Program-made: the position numbers and the translations under genes
Origin: Pseudomonas lini
GTDB taxonomy: Bacteria; Pseudomonadota; Gammaproteobacteria; Pseudomonadales; Pseudomonadaceae
Reading direction: 5' to 3'
Length of the DNA: 64,000 nt
NCBI RefSeq assembly: GCF_001042905.1
Contig: NZ_JYLB01000010.1
Span: 124,001-188,000, forward strand
Part shown: positions 50,103 to 60,400 of the stretch, one piece after another
Layout: each line of letters starts with the position of its first letter
How positions within the stretch are numbered: the stretch's first letter is position 1
Notes under the pieces: model-generated
Databases searched by the model: none
Told to the model about the DNA's origin: nothing
The model's input: the letters and a program-made list of their open reading frames with translations, nothing else

Positions 50103-52931
50103 CTAAACGACCCAACTCGCAGCTATCCATTGAAGGCTTTCTGGCATGAGATAACGGTTGGAAACCGATTCAAGCCGCTGATTGATTTCGCTCTCTGCAC
50201 ACGCAAATATCACCTTGCTTTGCTCTGGCGTACTTTGAAATGCCAAGCCGATAGCGGGCTCAAGCAACCAACGGCCCACAACTTCCGAATTCAACAAGGT
50301 GTGTCCATTCTCAACATGGCTCATCACAAATTCCTGGCGCATGCGCTTGCCTTGCTGACTCTGCCAGCGAAGCATTGCACCGAACACCGCGCCTGAACCG
50401 AGGCTCGGGTGTTTAAAGGCCGCAATATGGCCGCCAAAGTCGTAACTCAGCGCCTCGCGCAATAAATACTTCATCAATGACGAGTTCAAATCTAGCAATT
50501 GAACGCCAGGACGGCTCACCGCCAACTCACGATGAACAGTTACATCCAACCGCAGGGAAGCCTTCAGCGACATACCGATTTTGGGTCTCGCTGCTTCCGG
50601 TAGGCGGATACGAATCAGCTGGTCTTTGAGGACCTGCTCGATAACCTCAATACCTACCTGATTAAACATTCCTAGCGCAAAACTTTGCAGATGTTCTTGG
50701 GTAATAACTAACTCATGACGCAATTCCGCGGGATTGCCGCTAGCGGCATGAGCAAATAGCTCCCGTTGCTTTGCCGCAGCGGATTGGGCCTGGCGCAATG
50801 CTTCATCTATGCGCTCACGCGTCCGATCGATGCCCTCCTGAGTGGCCGCCAGCAAAATATCTTCAACGTCAATGAGTTCGGCAACCTCGCCAAGGATTTC
50901 ATCCTTAAGCCCTTCATTAAATTCATACTTTTGCACTTGCGCCATGTCATCGACCACACTGTCGATACGCTCGTACATCAGATCGATAATCTGCTGATCC
51001 ATAGTGTCCGTTTGATGGATGTTGAATACCAAAACCTTGAGCTTTTGCCCATAGCGGTACAGGCGACCAATGCGTTGAACAAGCCGCATGGGATTCCAAG
51101 GCAAATCATAATTGACCACGATGTGGCAATGTCGCTGCAGGTTGATCCCTTCACCACCAGCTTCAGTGGAGATCAAGAACAGACCTTTATCCTCAAACCG
51201 TGCAATTGCTTCGCGACGTTCCGAGTGTTTCATTGAGCCGTTAATAAGCTCCACCGCTGTATCACCGAAACGGTTGTTTAGGGCCTCACGCAAATACTGC
51301 TGAGTGGTACGATACTCCGTAAATATCAATACCTTTTCTCCGGGATGGCTGTGTTGAATCTTGCCAATCACGTCGTTTACAAACAGCTGCAGCTTTAAGT
51401 CATTGTCCTTAAGACTCGCAGCTTCTTCGATCAAGGTTTCCAGCAGATGGATTTCTCCATCAAAGAACTCCTTGGCGTCCGTGCTCAATTGCTCCTCCCA
51501 CTCCCCGAAAAACCTCTCATCTGTTGGTTCTAGTGCTGTGAATACTTCATTGCGCTCGTTAACCAGGCGCGCAAGGCGATTGCGTAATGCGTTGTGAATG
51601 GCTGCCGAACTTGAGGCCGCGAGCTTCCTGTAAACGGTCATCACGAAGCCGATCGGGTTGCCTTTTCGGCCTTGAGCGGCACTGGCTGCATAACCACGTC
51701 GCAGGTAACTCTGAAGAGTTCCATCAAATGCCGACGAATGTGCGCTAGCAGGTACCCTCATGGCGCGTGTGATTTTGCCCTGAAAAATGAAATTGCCTTC
51801 GGCGTCAGTCACATCGGCCTTGTGATTCCGATAGATCATGTCGTGAAGAATTTCCGGCTTAAGGCTGAGCATCATCAATTCTTGATGACGGTCGGGCCGT
51901 AGCAGTTCAAGCAGAGCGATGAACTTGTCATGCAAACCTTGGTGCGGCGTTGCACTGAGCAACAACAGATGTTTCGTCTTGCTACGAAGTGCAGCGGCCA
52001 GATCATAACGGTCCGAGCTGGTTAGTTTAAGACCGTACTGTCGTCGGCTGAGACGGTGTCCTTCATCGAAGATAATCAAATCCCATTCGTCGGCCTGCAT
52101 CAGACTTTCGAGGTGGCCTTCCTGCTTAAAACGGTCGAGTGATCCGATCACGCGATCATGCATTTTCCAATGTCGCGCTTCGTTAATATTGAAGTCTTCG
52201 CCATAAATCTGGAAGTCATCCAAATCGAACCGACACAACTCTTCCTGCCATTGTCGCGTCAGCCCTGCAGGAGTGACTAGGAGCACTCTTTTCGCCGTAC
52301 CGCGCTGGTTTAAAGCATGCAGCAACATACCTGTTTCGATGGTTTTACCTAAACCCACGTCATCAGCAATAAGCCAATTGTAATTGCCGGAGGCAAGTAT
52401 GTGATGCACCAGATGAATCTGATGCGGCAGAGGGTCAATGTCGAGATGAGAGAGCACCCCAGTATTTTCGTTCCAGGTTTCTATAGCGTGAGCTAAAAGC
52501 CGAAGTCGTAGACGCTCCGCATCCACAGGCTCAGCTTTTTGGGCATTAAGAAATCGTAACTTTGCTCGACGGACTTGTCGCAAGTTCTGATAGGGCAACC
52601 AATGCCGCTCTCCACTTTCCGCAAAGTCCACAAGTACTTGCTCACTGCTGGCGAGTACACGCTGTTGCATAACGCTACCAATGCCGAGAGAGGAGACGCC
52701 AGCGCCCGGCGTGACATCCTCCACATCCATACCATTAGTGAAACCGGATTTGACTTTACTTGCAGCTACACAACTAGTGAATCGCTCTGGAATTAGCCAG
52801 TTAACTTCAAGTTCTGCGCCAGTCTCCGCTCGCAAAATCTTCTTGACCACTCCCTTCCTATCACCACTTCCGCTAGGCAATAGCTGGCTTACCCAACAAC
52901 CGATGGCGGGTATCAGGGTGTGCTCAGTCAT
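50103..52931 (-). CDS. SNF2/RapA-like DEAD/DEAH helicase-type ATPase
   Basis: A 942-aa protein. N-terminal ~150 residues (beta-rich) precede the ATPase core: Walker A DDVGLGKT (190-197), motif Ia VLLVTPAGLTRQWQEE, Walker B IIFDEGH (286-292), motif III LLLLSATPHQGLHDKF, second lobe VLIFTEYRTTQQYL, STEAGGEGINLQ (588-599) and motif VI QRIGRLYRYGQ (619-629). A ~300-residue C-terminal region with coiled-coil stretches follows. Such translocases strip proteins from DNA or power defence complexes such as DISARM's DrmD. Overlaps the upstream acidic-protein gene by eight bases. Confidence 0.9.
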   Translation of the reverse strand: MTEHTLIPAIGCWVSQLLPSGSGDRKGVVKKILRAETGAELEVNWLIPERFTSCVAASKVKSGFTNGMDVEDVTPGAGVSSLGIGSVMQQRVLASSEQVLVDFAESGERHWLPYQNLRQVRRAKLRFLNAQKAEPVDAERLRLRLLAHAIETWNENTGVLSHLDIDPLPHQIHLVHHILASGNYNWLIADDVGLGKTIETGMLLHALNQRGTAKRVLLVTPAGLTRQWQEELCRFDLDDFQIYGEDFNINEARHWKMHDRVIGSLDRFKQEGHLESLMQADEWDLIIFDEGHRLSRRQYGLKLTSSDRYDLAAALRSKTKHLLLLSATPHQGLHDKFIALLELLRPDRHQELMMLSLKPEILHDMIYRNHKADVTDAEGNFIFQGKITRAMRVPASAHSSAFDGTLQSYLRRGYAASAAQGRKGNPIGFVMTVYRKLAASSSAAIHNALRNRLARLVNERNEVFTALEPTDERFFGEWEEQLSTDAKEFFDGEIHLLETLIEEAASLKDNDLKLQLFVNDVIGKIQHSHPGEKVLIFTEYRTTQQYLREALNNRFGDTAVELINGSMKHSERREAIARFEDKGLFLISTEAGGEGINLQRHCHIVVNYDLPWNPMRLVQRIGRLYRYGQKLKVLVFNIHQTDTMDQQIIDLMYERIDSVVDDMAQVQKYEFNEGLKDEILGEVAELIDVEDILLAATQEGIDRTRERIDEALRQAQSAAAKQRELFAHAASGNPAELRHELVITQEHLQSFALGMFNQVGIEVIEQVLKDQLIRIRLPEAARPKIGMSLKASLRLDVTVHRELAVSRPGVQLLDLNSSLMKYLLREALSYDFGGHIAAFKHPSLGSGAVFGAMLRWQSQQGKRMRQEFVMSHVENGHTLLNSEVVGRWLLEPAIGLAFQSTPEQSKVIFACAESEINQRLESVSNRYLMPESLQWIAASWVV

Positions 52932-54426
52932 GAGGACTTTCCTTCAATGGATCAATAGAAAAGAGTTGGAGATGTTCCTGCAAGTTAGTCGGGTCTTTGC
53001 GAGATTTTAACGCGTGGGCAGGAGACGCGGGCGTGACGGCTTCCTCCATCTCGGCCGGTATGGCCTCACCAGCGTCCACCGCAACTACTACCTGATCGTC
53101 TTCGACATTTGCGGGCAAGTCGCTGAAGTAGCAGTAAGGTTCCAATGGATGTTTGTTGCGTATTACACCAAGCGCCCTTAAATCGGCCTCACGCTCGATC
53201 TCCAGCGTATCGTCCAATCCAAGGTCGCTGTATTCCTCAACCGGCAGATCTCTTGGATTGCCAAAACTGAAGGGCATATTGGCGGGCAGACTACCACGCA
53301 GATTAGACGTCCGGTACCACAAGAATCGATTGAACGAACGAAACACTCGGCGCAAATGAACGCTTTCGTACCAGTACTCAAATTGCGAATCGATGAACTG
53401 CTCCAGTTCTTCTACCTGAGGCAATGCTTCAAAAGTTCGCACAATCAGCATTGCCGAAGGCCAGGAGAGAATGTGTTGCGATAAATTGCTGCTGCCACTT
53501 TTATCAAAGGCTATCCAGTAATGATCATTCTCAGCCCATAGCACTTTTATATGTGCCGCCAGAATCAGCTCGTCGGGCGTCATGCCCTTGTTGATTTCCC
53601 GCTCCAAAGCGAGCCGAGTCGCACTCCAACCATTGATAATGAAAATCCGGTGCAGCAGTGCGTGTACCGATAGCGGCCAACCACTTTTGTAGATCAGGTC
53701 CGTGGCTTTCTGGAATGCGCGATCTTCCCGGCTGATTTTTCCGATGGTGCGAGGAGAGATTTCATCGTCATCCCGAAGTTCATAAAACTCTTCGGGATCG
53801 AAGGCATAGGCCGCGTACTCATCATCAAACTCTTCGACATCAACCTGTATCGTGCTTTCAACACCTGAATCATCGAACCATTCAAGATTCTCCTGAGCGT
53901 AGATATTGTCCAATTCCACGTCTTCGAAAAAATCATCAAAGACGTCCTCTTCGAGCACGATGGGCTGAGGGGAAACAAGAATTGATTCATCAATTAGTTC
54001 ATAGATCTCTTCTCTGTCTTCCTCTTCGGTTTTCTCGACTGAAACTATGGGTACGCAAGGTTCGACCGGAAGGAGAAATTCCTGCTGAATTGACGGATGT
54101 TGAAAAGCGTGGGGGGCATCGACGCTGAACTTTGGAGAGTTCGAAGACCGCACTGTGATTTTTATCGACTCGCTCTCAGTCTTTTTGACATCAATGCCAC
54201 GCGTTTTGGGAAGGGATAGGGTCCGCCTAACAGGTAATGCATCGGTGGGCGCAAGATTTATGATCACTGGTTCTTCGAATCGAAGCTCGTCGTACTGCCA
54301 GAGATTTTCGATCTCCAACCCACTTAGAGCTTCAGATTCTGCAGCCAAGGATTGAAGCTCCTGCTCACTGATAGAATCAGCGCTGGCTTCAGGTCCTTCG
54401 GTAGAATGGGGGGTTGTGAAGGGCAT
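52924..54426 (-). CDS. Acidic protein of unknown family, partner of the SNF2 helicase
   Basis: A 500-aa protein. The N-terminal ~240 residues are low-complexity and strongly acidic (EKTEEEDREEIYELIDESIL, EEDVFDDFFEDVELDNIY, QVDVEEFDDEYAAYAFDP). Residues ~240-400 look folded: RAFQKATDLIYKSGWPLSVH, WSATRLALEREINKGMTPDE, WYESVHLRRVFRSFNRFLWY. The C-terminal ~90 residues are again acidic. The fold is not recognised. Its 3' end overlaps the helicase gene by eight bases, so the two products probably form a complex. The acidic arm could mimic DNA, which would make it a regulator of the helicase (inference). Confidence 0.75.
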   Translation of the reverse strand: MPFTTPHSTEGPEASADSISEQELQSLAAESEALSGLEIENLWQYDELRFEEPVIINLAPTDALPVRRTLSLPKTRGIDVKKTESESIKITVRSSNSPKFSVDAPHAFQHPSIQQEFLLPVEPCVPIVSVEKTEEEDREEIYELIDESILVSPQPIVLEEDVFDDFFEDVELDNIYAQENLEWFDDSGVESTIQVDVEEFDDEYAAYAFDPEEFYELRDDDEISPRTIGKISREDRAFQKATDLIYKSGWPLSVHALLHRIFIINGWSATRLALEREINKGMTPDELILAAHIKVLWAENDHYWIAFDKSGSSNLSQHILSWPSAMLIVRTFEALPQVEELEQFIDSQFEYWYESVHLRRVFRSFNRFLWYRTSNLRGSLPANMPFSFGNPRDLPVEEYSDLGLDDTLEIEREADLRALGVIRNKHPLEPYCYFSDLPANVEDDQVVVAVDAGEAIPAEMEEAVTPASPAHALKSRKDPTNLQEHLQLFSIDPLKESPHD

Positions 54427-54628
54427 TCAATCTTCCCTTCCACGTTTGCTCCATCTAGGCAGGTCGCGACCCATACGGTACTCCTCCTTGGTAGCGATTC
54501 TTCGTCCGCTTATGCTACTGATGCCAACATCACTTTCGGCTCGGTCGAACCGGGTGGCAAAGTGCCAGAATTAAAATCTAGCTCATTCAAAGCTGCACTG
54601 CTCGGCTTATCGGACGAAAGACTTAAAC

Positions 54629-54673
54629 TCACTCAGAACCTTCTGCATTCAGTGAATAAAGCTCATGCAACAG
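54629..54673 (-). pseudogene. Possible 3' remnant of a second DUF1016 gene
   Basis: On the minus strand the reading LLHELYSLNAEGSE plus stop matches the C-terminal end of the DUF1016 protein at 48875 (KLHEFYALNADE). The DNA ATTCAG..ATAAA.CTCATGCAAC is shared with 48886-48908. Only about 15 codons are involved. If real, the acidic-protein/helicase pair sits between the tails of two DUF1016 genes. The rest of the 560-base gap 54427-54986 shows no other recognisable gene; the 159-codon plus-strand frame there is not convincing. Confidence 0.35.
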
Positions 54674-54986
54674 AACGCAGCACCGCTAGCCGAAGAGGTA
54701 TGGAGCATTTGGCAATTGGCTTCACGAATGTGAAGCTGAAAGTCGCAGCCGACACTGCGCCTTTGGATGATCAGTCTATAACCGAACCCGATATGAGTTC
54801 AGCCACCTCTAGCCCTGACGACCGTGGCTAGTTAATTTGATGATGAATCATGAGGTGGGAGTGACGTCGCGCTTGCTGAAGATCCAGCACTGGATCGCAA
54901 CTATTTCGACAAGAGATGATTACGGAATTGGTCAGCAACCTGCTGCCCAATTCAATTGTGTCAGCACCGCTGTCACAATTACCCCC

Positions 54987-55793
54987 TCACGGATAACTAA
55001 ACCCCTTAACCAACGTCAACTCCCCCACCGCCCGCATCGGCACCAGGAACGTTTCCATCTTCTCGTTCGGCGTCCCCTCTTCCGTAATCACCGTGATGTG
55101 CGCGGTGGTCAGCGCCTGAGCAGCCTCTTCCTGCCCCTCCTCATCACTGCGATACCCACCACCGTAGTAGTTCACGTACACCTGATACTGCCCCTTGATC
55201 GGCGCCGGCATGGCAAAGATTTCCGGGCCGTAGCCGGTGGTGACGTCGACGTCGAGTGCGCCGCCGTTGGCCGCGACGCGGTCGCCGTACCAGATGTGGC
55301 CACCGTCAGGCGTGACGACATGCAGATCAAGGTCGGTGCCGTCGCTGTCCCAAGCCAGCAGTACTCGCAACTTGGCAGGGGTGGCGCCGCCGCTGGTGTT
55401 GAGGAATTGGGTGCGATGCCGCTGTTGACCATCAGGGCTGCGGACTTCAACGCTGTTGCTGCCATTGGGGAATGAGAACGGGCGATCGTAGCGGCCGGCG
55501 GGGTCGATTTTCAGCGGCATGCTGACGCCGTTGACGATCAGTTTGCCGGGCTCATTGCCCTTGGGCGCGGAGTCGATCTGGCCGGTGATGCGAGCAGTGT
55601 TGGCCTGCCCCACCGGGGTGTTAACCGAGGACGCCGGGTAATTGACCGTCTGACGAAAGTTTTCGCCTTCGCCTTCGGGCGCGCCTGTGCGCCAGCCTCC
55701 AACGGGCGTATCAAGTTTGACGGCGGCGACCGTCGCCGGCAGTACGCCAAAAGCACAAAGGAACAGGAGGACCTGTGGGTAACGGAGTTTCAT
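54987..55793 (-). CDS. yfaP: YfaP-like DUF2135 exported protein
   Basis: A 268-aa protein with a signal peptide (LRYPQVLLFLCAFGVLPATV). LDTPVGGWRTGAPEGEG, ITGQIDSAPKGNEPGKLIVN and the DUF2135 core AWDSDGTDLDLHVVTPDG with HIWYGDRVAANGGALDVDVT, GYGPEIFAM and YQVYVNYYGGGYR. The DxDxxDLDLHV loop with its acidic residues resembles calcium-type binding. It is the last gene of the yfa operon, three bases after yfaQ. The role is unknown; it is co-inherited with the macroglobulin. Confidence 0.92.
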   Translation of the reverse strand: MKLRYPQVLLFLCAFGVLPATVAAVKLDTPVGGWRTGAPEGEGENFRQTVNYPASSVNTPVGQANTARITGQIDSAPKGNEPGKLIVNGVSMPLKIDPAGRYDRPFSFPNGSNSVEVRSPDGQQRHRTQFLNTSGGATPAKLRVLLAWDSDGTDLDLHVVTPDGGHIWYGDRVAANGGALDVDVTTGYGPEIFAMPAPIKGQYQVYVNYYGGGYRSDEEGQEEAAQALTTAHITVITEEGTPNEKMETFLVPMRAVGELTLVKGFSYP

Positions 55794-55796
55794 GGC

Positions 55797-57416
55797 CTAT
55801 TCCAGCAAGAGGTGGCGGGCGAGCCCTTCGATGTAGGTTTCATCCTGGCCGTTGGGGTGTGCTTCGAAGGCCAGGTGCAGGTATTCGTGGGTCAGGTCGA
55901 GGCGGTCTTGCAGCGACAGCACGCCACGCACGTAAATGCGCTGGCGTTCGCGATCGACAAAAGGACGGCCGAAGGCCAGGCGGCAGACGGCGAAGGCGTT
56001 GACTTCGTTGTAGCCAACTTCGCTTTCCAGCCGTGGTCGCCAGCCTCGGCGTTGCTTTTGCAGCCAGTCTTGCGCGGCGGGCAATGCGTCGCAGGAAGCG
56101 ACGGGATTGTCCCAGCGACTGAGGCTCGCGCGCGGGTAAGCGTGCAGCAGGATGGCGTCGTAGCGTTGACCGGCATTGGCCTGTTCGACGGCTTGCAGCC
56201 AGGAGAGCTTGTCCGGTCCCGGTTGGTCGGAGTGATAGGTGACGTTGCTGCCGGCGAGTACCAGATCGCTGGTCCACGCGGCGATGTTGCGCGATTCGGT
56301 GGCGGCTGGGCGTGGGGCGACGCGCTGTCGACTGCTGCTGTCATCGATGCTCAGGCAGTCGCCGTTGCGGGTAGCGTTTTGCAGCAGGTAGGTGCGGATC
56401 GCGACGCTCAAGGCTTTGGCGGCTTCGGCGGGTTCCGGTCTGGCTTCGCGCTGCAGGACGCGGGCGACGTATTCTTCGCGGTCCAGACGGGCGACGAGTT
56501 TGTCTTTGAGCAAGAACAACTCGCCGTCGCTGTGGATATCGAGTTGATTGCCGTTGGCGAACTCAACGCGATAGTCACCTTGCAAAGGACCGGGCGCTAA
56601 CACGCGATCCCCCGACAGTACGCGCTTCAGCGGATAACGTGCGAACAGGCCGACCTCGACGCACTTCCCCGCCTCCGCTGGCCATGACGAAGGCAACACC
56701 GTCGCCAGTGCCGGACCGTAATTGCGCAAGACCATTTGACTGGTGCCGCGCCCGCCGGCCCAGATCGGCGTGCCGTCCGCCGTCCAGCCAGCGAACCCGC
56801 CCTGACGCGATGAAGGATCCAGATCCCCCAACCAGCTCCAGGTTTTCACCCGCAACCGACCACCGAGTTCGCCCACGACATTGCCGTCAGCCGCATTCAG
56901 CACCACATCGAGCAACACCCGCCGCGCCTGATCCTGCGCCGGCATCACGGCCAATACCTTCAACAACTCAGCCACCGAAACCCGGGTCTGCGGTTGCAAC
57001 GACGGCAAGTCCAGCAACCACTTCGGCGCTTGTCTCGCCTGCCAATACTCGCGCCACTGCGCGCCAGCAATGCCCAGACGCGCAGGCTCGAAATACAACC
57101 CGCAAGACTTCACCAATGCCTGATCGCGCTCAATCCTGCCGCCCGCCGTGCAGCAATACACTTCTTCCTTCGATTGCCCGCGACACTCATAAGCCGGTTC
57201 CCGCGCGCCGGTGTCCACCAGCCAACCGTAGACAAACAGCTTCCACAAACTACCCAGCGGCGTCTGCACATCAGCAGGCAATGGCTCACGCGAGATCACC
57301 TGCGTCGGGCTCAACGAAAGCAATTCACCCTTGAAGCCCAGGCGCAACGGCTCGTCCTGCGCGGTCGCCAGCGCAGGCATCAAACACAACAGCCACCAGA
57401 CCAGACGCCGGGTCAT
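55797..57416 (-). CDS. yfaQ: YfaQ-like DUF2300 exported protein
   Basis: 539 aa from ATG 57416 (two bases from the yfaS stop at 57418; the longer frame to 57560 is antisense-like). Signal peptide RRLVWWLLCLMPALATAQD. PLGSLWKLFVYGWLVDTGAR is a DUF2300 landmark: the SLWK segment recalls the SxxK of serine-type D,D-peptidases, and the downstream ECRGQSKEEVYCCTAGG provides disulphide-capable Cys. SDGELFLLKDKLVARLDREE and REARPEPAEAAKALSVAIRT, with a metal-type HEYLHLAFEAH near the C-terminus, resemble SpoIID- and HExxH-like blocks. It probably acts on peptidoglycan-linked material in the periplasm. Confidence 0.9.
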   Translation of the reverse strand: MTRRLVWWLLCLMPALATAQDEPLRLGFKGELLSLSPTQVISREPLPADVQTPLGSLWKLFVYGWLVDTGAREPAYECRGQSKEEVYCCTAGGRIERDQALVKSCGLYFEPARLGIAGAQWREYWQARQAPKWLLDLPSLQPQTRVSVAELLKVLAVMPAQDQARRVLLDVVLNAADGNVVGELGGRLRVKTWSWLGDLDPSSRQGGFAGWTADGTPIWAGGRGTSQMVLRNYGPALATVLPSSWPAEAGKCVEVGLFARYPLKRVLSGDRVLAPGPLQGDYRVEFANGNQLDIHSDGELFLLKDKLVARLDREEYVARVLQREARPEPAEAAKALSVAIRTYLLQNATRNGDCLSIDDSSSRQRVAPRPAATESRNIAAWTSDLVLAGSNVTYHSDQPGPDKLSWLQAVEQANAGQRYDAILLHAYPRASLSRWDNPVASCDALPAAQDWLQKQRRGWRPRLESEVGYNEVNAFAVCRLAFGRPFVDRERQRIYVRGVLSLQDRLDLTHEYLHLAFEAHPNGQDETYIEGLARHLLLE

Positions 57417-57417
57417 G

Positions 57418-60400
57418 TCAGTGAACCGTGACCTGACCGAGTGCCGGCTTCTGTTCCTGAGCCTGGTTCTGCGGTGCGTAGACTTGAGTGAAACGCACCG
57501 GCGGCAGATTGAACTGGCCTTTTTGCGAGAAGCGCACCAGATGACGCAGGCGCAATTCACCGCTCAAGGCATCCACCGGGATCGCGTAGGCCAGTTGCCC
57601 CGGCTCGAAACGGGCCTTCTCCAGCGAGGTCGGCTCGGTGCCGGCCTTGCCCATCAGCTTGATGCCCCACGTGGTGCGCTCGACGTCCGCGCCCGGTGGC
57701 AGCGGCACTTCGAGCATGCCGTAGCGCAGCGGTTTCGCGGCTTTGCTGGTGACGATCACTTCGTCCAGGTACAGACTGTCGCTGGACAGCGGTTTGCTGC
57801 CGACGGCTTCGAGTTTGAATTCGAACGCTTCGTCACCCGGCACCAGACGCGACAGACGACGAGTGATGGTCACGGCCATCGGGGCCACTGGCGGTTGCTT
57901 GCTCTGGAAGCTCAACGCCGCGCGAAGCGGGCGTTCTTGCTCCCCGGTCAGCGACAACACTGTCGGCACGGGCGCAGCCCCCTGCCACGTCCAATACATC
58001 TCACCGGTAGCACTGTGTTGTTTCTTCCAGCCTTCACCCGGTGCCAGCGCGATGGTGGGCGAGGCCTGCTCGATGCTGCGTTGCAGCCAGGTCAGCGCCA
58101 AGGCGCGTTCCAGGGTCGATTGCTGTGGCAACAAGCGTTGCAACAGTGCTTGAGCGTGAGCCTGATCGAAGGCTTGCAGAGACAGGTTCAAGGCTTCGAC
58201 AAACGGTTGAGAGCTGACGGCCACTTGTTGTTGCGCAACTTCCAATTGACCGTTGAACGCCGACGGCAGATTGACCTTGGCCTGACGCGCCAACGAGGCG
58301 GTCAGCACTCGAGCGCTGGCCAGGCCCAACGCCGAATCCGGATCGCTCATGACCAGGCTCTCTGCGCCATCGTCCATCATGCTCGCCGCATGGCCTTCGC
58401 CGGCTTTCACCAGATCGTCGATCAAACCGCTGAGCAGCGTGTTCACCGGCAATTGCATCTGCTTGGCAAACGACAGAATCAACGCCCGCTGCAACAGCGG
58501 CGTGTTCTGCGCTTGTTTGGCGTACACATCCAGCACCCGCTGCCAATGCTCCGGCGGCAGGCTCAGTTCCAGCGCTTTGCTGGCGTGCCAGTCGGCGTAA
58601 TAGGCGTAAGCGGTGAGGAACGCATCCGGCTCACCGTCGTAGCCCCACCAAGTGAAGCTCGCCGACGGGCCGGCCATTTGCACCAGCCGCAGACGGCTGT
58701 TCTGCATGATCAGACGCAAACGATCGCGGATCTGCGGGTTCGACGACAAGGTCGGATAAGCGATGCTCAACGGCAGCAAACGACTGGCGGTCTGTTCGAC
58801 ACCGCCGTACGGATAGCTCAGCAGATCATCAAGCGCCGAACGGAACAGCGCTTGCGGGCTGTCATCCAGGCGCAGGCGAATATCCGTGGCGTCGGCCGGC
58901 AAGGTCAGCGGCGTATCACCGCTGGCCACGTCCAGGCTTTGGCTCTGAGTCACCTGCCAGCCTTCGCCGGTCGCGGTCAGGCGCACCGCCAAGGCATCAG
59001 CGGTTTTGCCGTCCTGCACCAGCTCGGCGGTCCACTCGCCATTGGCCACTGTGAACGCCGGCAATGCGATGTAGTTGATGCCGTTGTTCAACGTGACCGG
59101 CACCCGTTGTTCGGCGCCAGCGTAATGAATCACCAGCTCAGCCTTGACCGGTTTCTCGGCCTGACTGAAAGCGAACACACCGAGATCCGGTTTGTCGCCG
59201 TTGCGGAACTTGCTCGGGCCGCTCCACTTCAGGTACAGCGGTTTTTCCGAGCGAACAAATTGCTTCTTCTGCCCGACCTGACCGTCATCGGCAATGGCCC
59301 GAGCAGTGATGCGCCAGCGGGTCAGCGAGTCCGGCATTTTGAAGGTGAAGCGGGTTTTGCCGTTGGCATCGGTGATCAATTCAGGCTGCCACGCGGCGGT
59401 GTCGACGTCTTCGCGACGTGGCCGCTCCAGCACTTTCACGCCACGCTCGCTGCGGTTGGCTTTACCCGGTGCGCCTGGGCTGCCCGGCAATGCCACGTCG
59501 TAGCTGATGAACGACAAACTGGCACTGGTGCGCACGTTGTTGCGGCGTGGGTGATAGAAGAATTGGTCGATGGTCGGCGCGACTTCCGGTTGCAGCGCGT
59601 AGACCATTTCATCGACCACGCTGACCGTCAAATGCGCAGGAATCGGCTTACCGGCGAACTGCGTGGTCAGGTCAACCGACACGGTATCGCCTGGCTGATA
59701 CGCCTCTTTATCGGTGGTGATTGCCACGTCGATTTGCGGCGCAACCACTTTGATGCCGGCGTTCTGGAAGCTGTATTGGCCACCCTTGGTGTAAAGAACC
59801 GAGAACGTCAGGTTCGGCGCGAAGTTGTCCTTCACCAGGATGCGCGCGCGGTATTGGGTGTCGCTGATTTTTTCCATCTTCAGCCAGTCGCTGCCCTTGG
59901 ACAGCAGCGCAGTGGCCTCGACCTTGTCACGCTCAAGCGACAACAACGCATCGATAATCGGCTCGGGGAAAGTGATCAACGCGAGGGCTTCGTCGCCGGC
60001 CTTGTACTCGGGTTTATCGAGTACGATTTCCACGGTGCCGGGCACCGCTTTGACGCCATCGCCAGTGACCGAATGACCGGTCGCGCCAAGCACGCGGCCA
60101 TGGTCATCCTTCAGCGTCAGGTTGTAAGTGCCCGGACGGTCGAAGGCCAGGGTGAAGCCTTTATCTTTTGCGGCGAGTTTACCTTCGCCAGTGGTCTGAT
60201 CTTCGAGTCGCACCCAGCTGTAGCTGCTCGGGTTGACCGCTTTGCTCTGCTCGCTGCCACCTTCGTTGGCATAGCTGAATGCAACCTTGCCGCCCACCGC
60301 GCTGAACCGCTGCGGCGCGCTCAAGCGGAAACTCGCAGCACCACGGTCGATGAGGATTTCCTTGGTGGTTTTGACCCGATACGCCGCACCATCGCTGGCG

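Noticed and set aside
54352-54831. 159-codon plus-strand frame across the yfa/helicase gap
   Set aside because: It begins inside the acidic-protein gene, lacks a ribosome-binding site and resembles no protein; the DUF1016-like tail on the other strand explains part of it better.
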